From assembly GCF_013302895.1 (NCBI RefSeq), contig NZ_VJOK01000001.1, positions 5,669,109 to 5,718,039 of the forward strand: a DNA stretch of 48,931 bases, given 5' to 3'. Position 1 is the first letter of the stretch. Each line of letters opens with the position of its first letter. Below are positions 44,413 to 48,931 of this stretch, piece after piece. Made by a program: the position numbers and the translations under genes. Source of the stretch: Streptomyces albus subsp. chlorinus. Its GTDB lineage: Bacteria; Actinomycetota; Actinomycetes; Streptomycetales; Streptomycetaceae. Under the pieces are notes generated by a model. It had not been told where the DNA came from. It saw only the letters and a list, made by a program, of their open reading frames with translations, and made no database searches.

Positions 44413-44435
44413 ATGTCAGTGGCGCCGCGTAAGGT
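44413..44435 (+). promoter_or_regulatory. RecA-NDp/PafBC-type promoter of the dinG-like gene
   Basis: ATGTCAGTGG (44413-44422), seven bases, then TAAGGT (44430-44435). Architecture and spacing equal those of the recA element. The -10 ends nine bases before the ATG, so the mRNA has almost no leader. Confidence 0.78.
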
Positions 44436-44444
44436 GTCGGGTCT

Positions 44445-46418
44445 ATGAGCAAGCCCGCCGTCACCGAACTCCTCAAGGCCGCCGTCGACGCCGTCAAGGG
44501 GACTGAACGCCCAGGTCAGGCCGCCATGGCGGAGGCCGTCGCCGAGGCGGTCGACACCGGCCGCCACCTCCTCGTGCAGGCGGGCACCGGCACCGGGAAG
44601 TCGCTCGGCTACCTGGTCCCCGCGCTGGCGCACGGGGAACGCGTCGTGGTCGCCACGGCGACGCTCGCGCTCCAGCGCCAACTGGTGGAGCGGGATCTGC
44701 CGCGCACGGTGGAAGCGCTGCATCCGCTGCTGCGCCGCCGCCCCGAGTTCGCCATGCTCAAGGGCCGGTCGAACTACCTGTGCCTGCACCGCCTCCACGA
44801 GGGTGTGCCGCAGGAAGAGGAGGAGGGGCTGTTCGACCCGTTCGAGAGCGCGGCCCCCACCTCGAAGCTCGGCAAGGACCTGCTGCGCCTGCGCGACTGG
44901 TCGGACGAGACGGAGACGGGCGACCGCGACGACCTCAAGCCGGGCGTCTCCGACCGGGCCTGGTCCCAGGTCTCCGTGACCTCACGCGAGTGCCTGGGGG
45001 CCACCAAATGCGCCTACGGAGCCGAATGCTTCGCGGAGGCGGCCCGCGAACGCGCCAAGCTCGCGGACGTGATCGTCACCAACCACGCCCTGCTGGCCAT
45101 CGACGCCATCGAAGGCGCCCCGGTCCTCCCCAGCCACGAGGTGCTGATCGTCGACGAGGCGCACGAGCTGGTCTCCCGCGTCACCGGGGTGGCCACCGGC
45201 GAACTCACCCCGGGCGGCGTCAACCGGGCGGTGCGCCGCGTCGCCAAACTGGTGGACGAGAAGGCGGCCGACCAGCTCCAGACCGCCTCCGAGACCTTCG
45301 AGCGGCTCATGGAGCTGGCACTGCCCGGACGCCTGGAGACGGTGCCGGAGGACCTCCAGTACGCGCTGATGGCGCTGCGCGACGCCGGGCGCACCTGCCT
45401 CAGCGCGCTGGGCAACACCCGGGACAAGTCCGTCCAGGACGAGGACGCGGTCCGCAAGCAGGCGAAGGCCTCGCTGGAGAACGTGCACGACGTGGCCGAG
45501 CGCATTCTGACGGGCTCCGAGTTCGACGTCGTCTGGTACGAGCGTCACGAGCGCTACGGGGCCTCCCTCCGGGTGGCGCCGCTGTCCGTCTCCGGCCTGC
45601 TGCGCGAAAAGCTGTTCACGGACCGCTCCGTGATCCTCACCTCCGCCACGCTCAAGCTGGGCGGGGACTTCAACGGGGTGGGCGCCTCCCTCGGCCTGGC
45701 CCCGGAGGGCATCGGGGACGAGGAGGACGCGGAGACGCCCCCCTGGAAGGGGCTCGACGTCGGCTCCCCGTTCGACTACCGCAAGCAGGGCATCCTCTAC
45801 GTCGCCAAGCACCTGTCGCCACCCGGCCGTGACGCCCAGCGCGGCGACATGCTGGATGAGCTGGCGGAACTGGTGGAGGCGGCGGGCGGGCGCACACTGG
45901 GGCTCTTCTCCTCCATGCGGGCGGCACGGACGGCCGCCGAGGAGCTGCGCGGCCGACTGGGGCTGCCGATCCTGCTGCAGGGCGAGGAGACGCTCGGAGA
46001 GCTGATCCGGCGGTTCGCCGAGGACGCCGAGACCTGTCTGTTCGGCACGCTCTCGCTGTGGCAGGGCGTCGATGTGCCGGGCCCGAACTGCCAGTTGGTG
46101 GTCATGGACCGGGTGCCTTTCCCACGCCCGGACGATCCGTTGATGAGCGCCCGGCAGAAGGCCGTCGAAGAGGCGGGCGGCAACGGCTTCATGGCGGTGG
46201 CCGCCACCCACGCCGCGCTGCTGATGGCGCAGGGCGCCGGCCGGCTCGTCCGCGCGACGGGGGACCGCGGTGTGGTCGCGGTGCTCGACCCGCGCCTGGA
46301 GCGCGCCCGCTACGGGGGATTCCTGCGCACCTCCATGCCCGACTTCTGGTACACGACGGACCGCGACCAGGTGCGCCGCTCCCTGGCGGCCATCGACGAG
46401 GCCGCCAAAAGCGGATGA
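44445..46418 (+). CDS. dinG: DinG/XPD-family ATP-dependent DNA helicase
   Basis: Superfamily 2 5'-3' helicase of the DinG/Rad3 type, 657 residues. Walker A GTGTGKS at 47-53; four cysteines Cys113, Cys183, Cys189 and Cys195 placed to hold a 4Fe-4S cluster; DEAH at 237-240; motif IV-like LGLFSSMRAA; motif V-VI region FGTLSLWQGVDVPG and QGAGRLVRATGDRG. Such helicases unwind R-loops, forked and G-quadruplex DNA during repair. ATG 44445 sits directly after the damage-type promoter. lexA is convergent, 476 bases downstream. Orthologues next to lexA are usual in Streptomyces; E. coli dinG is SOS-controlled, whereas here no LexA box but a PafBC-type element is present. Confidence 0.94.
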   Translation: MSKPAVTELLKAAVDAVKGTERPGQAAMAEAVAEAVDTGRHLLVQAGTGTGKSLGYLVPALAHGERVVVATATLALQRQLVERDLPRTVEALHPLLRRRPEFAMLKGRSNYLCLHRLHEGVPQEEEEGLFDPFESAAPTSKLGKDLLRLRDWSDETETGDRDDLKPGVSDRAWSQVSVTSRECLGATKCAYGAECFAEAARERAKLADVIVTNHALLAIDAIEGAPVLPSHEVLIVDEAHELVSRVTGVATGELTPGGVNRAVRRVAKLVDEKAADQLQTASETFERLMELALPGRLETVPEDLQYALMALRDAGRTCLSALGNTRDKSVQDEDAVRKQAKASLENVHDVAERILTGSEFDVVWYERHERYGASLRVAPLSVSGLLREKLFTDRSVILTSATLKLGGDFNGVGASLGLAPEGIGDEEDAETPPWKGLDVGSPFDYRKQGILYVAKHLSPPGRDAQRGDMLDELAELVEAAGGRTLGLFSSMRAARTAAEELRGRLGLPILLQGEETLGELIRRFAEDAETCLFGTLSLWQGVDVPGPNCQLVVMDRVPFPRPDDPLMSARQKAVEEAGGNGFMAVAATHAALLMAQGAGRLVRATGDRGVVAVLDPRLERARYGGFLRTSMPDFWYTTDRDQVRRSLAAIDEAAKSG

Positions 46419-46656
46419 GCCGCCTCGCGCCGCGCTGCTGCCTCCACCGCCGCACTGGTGCCTCGGCGCTGCGCTGTCGCCCCGTGCCGGCGCTGTCGCC
46501 CCGTGCGGCGCTCTGCGCCTCCGCGCCGCGCTTCTCGTCCAGTGCGGCGCTTCTCGCCCCCGCGTGGCCGCGTGGCCGCGTGCCCGCGTGCGGATTCCCG
46601 GCCGCACGGTTCGCGGGGCTGTTCCCGGCCGCCGTTCGCGGGCCGCTCGACCCCGG

Positions 46657-46764
46657 CCCTCCGCGGTTCGCGCGAAGGACGCTGCCCTCCGCGGTGCGCG
46701 CGAAGGACAGCGTGCCGTTCGCGGCGCGTTCGGCCCCCGGCCCTCCCCGCTGCACGCGAAGGAC
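46657..46764. repeat. 28-bp-phased repeat array (three clear copies)
   Basis: Units at 46657-46680, 46685-46708 and 46741-46764 follow CCCTCCGCGGTNCGCG plus CGAAGGAC; start distances are 28 and 56. The place for a fourth unit at 46713 keeps only the CGCG core. CGCGAAGGAC is exact in all three. Confidence 0.7.
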
Positions 46765-46788
46765 AGCGAGTGGTAGGTAAACGACGGC

Positions 46789-46825
46789 GGGCCGCTGGCT
46801 CCAGTGCGGAGGAAACCAGCGGCCC
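46789..46825. terminator. Hairpin, outer terminator between dinG and lexA
   Basis: GGGCCGCTGG (46789-46798) pairs exactly with CCAGCGGCCC (46816-46825) around a 17-base loop. It is placed to stop transcription of either convergent gene. Confidence 0.6.
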
Positions 46826-46832
46826 GTAGCCC

Positions 46833-46851
46833 GCGGCCCCGGCGGGGCCGC
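46833..46851 (-). terminator. lexA terminator hairpin
   Basis: GCGGCCCC and GGGGCCGC form an 8-bp stem around a 3-base loop, 43 bases after the lexA stop on the minus strand. Confidence 0.7.
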
Positions 46852-46894
46852 TGTGCTGTCGTGTGTGTGCTGTGGAGACGAGAGGCGGGAGATC

Positions 46895-47692
46895 TCAGAC
46901 CCGGCGCAGTACGGCCACGACCTTGCCGAGAATGGTCGCGTCGTCGCCGGGGATCGGCTGGTACGAGGAGTTGTGCGGCAGCAGCCACACGTGCCCGTCC
47001 TCGCGCTTGAAGCGTTTGACGGTCGCCTCCCCGTCGAGCATCGCCGCGACGATGTCGCCGTTCTCGGCCACGGGCTGGCGGCGGACCGTGACCCAGTCGC
47101 CGTCGCAGATCGCGGCCTCGATCATCGAGTCGCCGATGACCTTCAGGACGAACAGCTCGCCGTCGCCGACGAGCTGGCGCGGCAGGGGGAACACGTCCTC
47201 GACCGACTCCTCGGCGAGGATGGGTCCGCCCGCGGCGATGCGGCCGACCAGCGGAACGTAGGAGGCCGAGGGCTTGCCGGTGGTGTCCGTCGCCGCCTGC
47301 GCGGTGCTCGGCGTGTCGGAGCCGCGCACCTCGTAGGCGCGGGGCCGGTGCGGGTCGCGCCGCAGGAACCCCTTGCGTTCCAGCGCCATGAGCTGATGTG
47401 CCACCGAAGAGGTGCTCGACAGCCCGACCGCCTGGCCGATTTCCCGCATGGACGGCGGATATCCGCGCCGCTGGACGGAGTCCCTGATCACCTCGATCAC
47501 CCGCCGCTGCCGGTCGGTGAGACCAGAACTGTCGGCTCGGATACCCGGGGGGCGGCCTGGAAGTGAGCGCTTGGCCTGGTGGCTTTCCTGGGTCTCTGCG
47601 TTCACGGCGTCTTTCACCGGCTGCATTTCGTCCATGGGCTGAGCTGTGCGGTTCTGGGAGGTGATGGTGGCGCTGTCTGCGGTCGTGGTCAC
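46895..47692 (-). CDS. lexA: SOS repressor LexA
   Basis: Transcriptional repressor of the SOS response that cleaves itself when RecA filaments form. The 265-residue product has a ~50-residue variable leader, a winged-helix domain (TDRQRRVIEVIRDSVQRRGYPPSMREIGQAVGLSSTSSVAHQLMALERKGFL), a linker, the Ala154-Gly155 cleavage site in RIAAGGPI, catalytic Ser189 in GDSM and Lys226 in EATVKRF. GTG 47692 was chosen: GAGAGG lies just upstream, and sequence further upstream is promoter DNA though open in frame. Its own promoter carries a LexA box. It is convergent with dinG and divergent from nrdR. Confidence 0.98.
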   Translation of the reverse strand: MTTTADSATITSQNRTAQPMDEMQPVKDAVNAETQESHQAKRSLPGRPPGIRADSSGLTDRQRRVIEVIRDSVQRRGYPPSMREIGQAVGLSSTSSVAHQLMALERKGFLRRDPHRPRAYEVRGSDTPSTAQAATDTTGKPSASYVPLVGRIAAGGPILAEESVEDVFPLPRQLVGDGELFVLKVIGDSMIEAAICDGDWVTVRRQPVAENGDIVAAMLDGEATVKRFKREDGHVWLLPHNSSYQPIPGDDATILGKVVAVLRRV

Positions 47693-47728
47693 GTCGGCCC
47701 CTCTCGAGAAGTTCTCCCTAGCCGGACA

Positions 47729-47769
47729 ACGGTAGTGGGTTTCGAAAGGTTGCGCCAAACACACGTTCG
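47729..47769 (-). promoter_or_regulatory. lexA promoter with overlapping LexA box
   Basis: On the minus strand CGAACGTGTGTTTG (47769-47756) matches CGAAC-N4-GTTCG with one mismatch. TTGGCG (47758-47753) can be the -35 and TACCGT (47734-47729) the -10, 18 bases apart. The operator overlaps the -35, fitting autorepression. Confidence 0.85.
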
Positions 47770-48263
47770 AGTGAAAAAACGCAGTTCTCCGGACTCCTTG
47801 GGCCCCATGGGTGTATAGGTCTCGCTTCGTTCGTACCGCCGGTTTTCGCAGACACTTCCGGAATCCTGCGCTCTTCGGAATCCGTACGCTTCGATTCTGT
47901 CTTTCGTTGTGCCGGCAGTGCTCGCCGCGTTCGACATGTCCCGCAACGTTCACTGACGTGTCCGACACCCGCGCTCCGCGTCCGCGTCCACGGCCCGAGG
48001 CTCGGCCCGCGTCCGTGGCGGCCCGTTGCTGTCCGTAGTCAGCGTGCGGAGAGGGTGCCGGCCCTCGCCGCCGGGCCGCTGTCCGGTCACGGTTGGCGCG
48101 CGGTCGGAATGCGTCCGCCCGGCCGTCACGACAGGACCACGCGCGGCGGATGTCCCGGACAGTCTCGCAGGCGCGCCCCGAAGGCGTTCCGCCGCCCCGC
48201 CTCGCGTAGGCTCGTGCGTCGCACCAGGTCCGACACGCGTGGCGGCTGTCTTGACCAGCGGCT

Positions 48264-48309
48264 ACCAGATCTAGTGCTTTGATGAGCGCACGCCACCAGA
48301 AGTTGTGGT
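48264..48309 (+). promoter_or_regulatory. Pair of NrdR-box-like sites
   Basis: ACCAGATCTAGTGCT (48264-48278) and ACCAGAAGTTGTGGT (48295-48309) agree at 11 of 15 positions and start 31 bases apart, three helical turns. NrdR is known to bind paired 16-bp boxes at this spacing before nrdRJ and nrdABS in Streptomyces. A TTGACC -35-like hexamer is at 48251-48256, so bound repressor would cover the promoter. Confidence 0.72.
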
Positions 48310-48439
48310 GACCCGGGTGCTCATGCCGGGGAGCTTCGCCTATGCTGGTGGCTCGTCGAGGGGCTCCTGTGACGGGGGTGCCGAGGCGTGATCTGTCATG
48401 CACGGTGAGGGCTGTCCGAGCCCTGGGAGGGTGAAAACG

Positions 48440-48931
48440 ATGCGCTGCCCCTTCTGCCGGCACCCCGACAGCCGTGTGGTCGACAGCCGTACGGCCGACG
48501 ACGGCGCGGCCATCCGGCGGCGGCGCCAGTGTCCGCACTGCTCCCGCCGCTTCACCACGGTGGAAAATGCGTCACTCACGGTAATCAAGCGGAGTGGCGT
48601 CACCGAACCCTTCAGCAGGGACAAGGTGATCGCGGGCGTCCGCAAGGCGTGCCAGGGCCGCCCGGTCACCGAGGACGCCCTCGCACAGCTGGGGCAGCGG
48701 GTGGAGGAGGCCGTGCGGGCCACCGGCAGCGCGGAGCTGTCCACCCATGACGTCGGACTGGCCATACTCGGCCCGCTCCAGGACCTGGACCTGGTCGCCT
48801 ACCTCCGGTTCGCCTCCGTCTACAAGGCGTTCGAATCGCTGGAGGACTTCGAGGCGGCCATAGCCGAACTGCGCGAGGCGCACCCGCCTGCCGCGGCCTC
48901 CGAGCCGGGCGAGGGCGGCCGGTCTGCCGAG
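48440..48931 (+). CDS. nrdR: Ribonucleotide reductase repressor NrdR (C-terminus beyond window)
   Basis: NrdR represses ribonucleotide reductase operons in response to (d)ATP. The window holds 164 codons from ATG 48440. An N-terminal zinc ribbon has CPFC (Cys3, Cys6) and CPHC (Cys31, Cys34); the ATP-cone follows (VIKRSGVTEPFSRDKVIAGVRKACQGRPV), ending YLRFASVYKAFESLEDFEAAIAEL. The family is usually ~150-190 residues, so little is missing. The tail is G/E/A-rich. In Streptomyces nrdR is cotranscribed with the B12-dependent reductase gene nrdJ, which should lie just beyond the edge. Paired NrdR boxes upstream indicate autoregulation. Confidence 0.97.
   Translation, partial: MRCPFCRHPDSRVVDSRTADDGAAIRRRRQCPHCSRRFTTVENASLTVIKRSGVTEPFSRDKVIAGVRKACQGRPVTEDALAQLGQRVEEAVRATGSAELSTHDVGLAILGPLQDLDLVAYLRFASVYKAFESLEDFEAAIAELREAHPPAAASEPGEGGRSAE

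Larger units (their letters stand above)
46419..46894. other. Non-coding 476-base gap between dinG and lexA
   Basis: Very GC-rich, with short degenerate duplications: two copies of CGCTGTCGCCCCGTGC at 46472-46487 and 46491-46506, GTGGCCGC runs near 46562, and three 24-base units starting at 46657, 46685 and 46741. Two hairpins lie at the lexA side. Frames through it are open only because of composition; no gene is supported. Confidence 0.7.
47693..48439. other. Divergent regulatory region lexA / nrdR, 747 bases
   Basis: The lexA side (47700-47900) is unusually AT-rich for this genome and holds the lexA promoter and SOS box. The nrdR side holds the NrdR-box pair at 48264-48309 and a ~130-base leader. 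Between 47900 and 48240 no gene, RNA structure or repeat was recognised. No cobalamin riboswitch signature was seen. Confidence 0.6.

Noticed and set aside
46657..46764. CRISPR array
   Set aside because: Only three imperfect units, 4-base gaps and no unique spacers or cas genes.
47693..48439. Cobalamin riboswitch before nrdR
   Set aside because: No B12-box-like core or matching fold was seen; in Streptomyces the riboswitch belongs to the other reductase operon.
47693..48538. N-terminal extension of lexA to 48538
   Set aside because: Open frame runs through the lexA promoter, SOS box and the nrdR start; the GTG at 47692 has a ribosome-binding site and gives normal LexA length.

Overview
This window is a chromosomal core segment of a high-GC actinomycete, almost certainly a Streptomyces or close relative. 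The evidence is very high third-position GC, frequent GTG starts, and the gene run recA-recX, gluABCD, miaB-miaA-dapF, a RelA/SpoT homologue, hflX, a DinG-type helicase, lexA and nrdR, which is the order known from Streptomyces chromosomes. Genes cut by the window edges are the helicase gene lhr (left; 3' end missing) and nrdR (right; last codons missing). No rRNA, tRNA, CRISPR, insertion sequence or prophage was seen.

Layout. 1-9 kb: lhr (-), an AraC regulator with an AzlC/AzlD amino-acid exporter pair, an alpha/alpha-toroid (prenyltransferase-like) protein, DUF3046, an AI-2E family permease. 9-11 kb: recA-recX. 11-15.3 kb: accessory-looking genes for a membrane-anchored glycoside-hydrolase-like protein and a FAD monooxygenase. 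15.5-19 kb: the glutamate-type ABC importer gluABCD (-). 19.2-23.3 kb: a two-component system convergent with an orphan TAXI solute-binding protein, then a small HATPase. 23.4-29.8 kb: miaB, a LigB-fold protein, an MT0933-type antitoxin with an unknown partner, miaA, a small membrane protein, dapF. 29.9-36 kb: RSH protein, M1 peptidase, hflX. 36-38.7 kb: tandem paralogous trypsin-like lipoproteins. 39-44.3 kb: a siderophore-type cluster of two IucA/IucC (NIS) synthetases and a GNAT acyltransferase. 44.4-48.9 kb: DinG-like helicase, lexA, nrdR.

The strongest regulatory theme is DNA damage. A 23-bp promoter of one architecture (TGTCAGTGG, 7 bases, then a TANNNT-like -10) lies before recA, lhr and the dinG-like gene. 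It matches the LexA-independent RecA-NDp/PafBC promoter known from mycobacteria. recA also carries a LexA (SOS) box, and lexA carries one overlapping its own promoter. A pair of NrdR-box-like sites 31 bp apart precedes nrdR, so the right end holds two self-regulated stress or DNA-metabolism repressors.

A second theme is leaderless transcription: more than ten genes have a -10-like hexamer ending 5-9 bases before the start codon. A third is the abundance of hairpins and small tandem repeats, including a perfect 42-bp palindrome after gluD, a 22-bp-stem terminator after the LigB-fold gene, a stem-loop between gluB and gluC, in-frame 18- and 21-bp repeats, and G-quadruplex-capable tracts near the siderophore genes and dinG. 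Functions are read from motifs and family knowledge only; no database search was possible.
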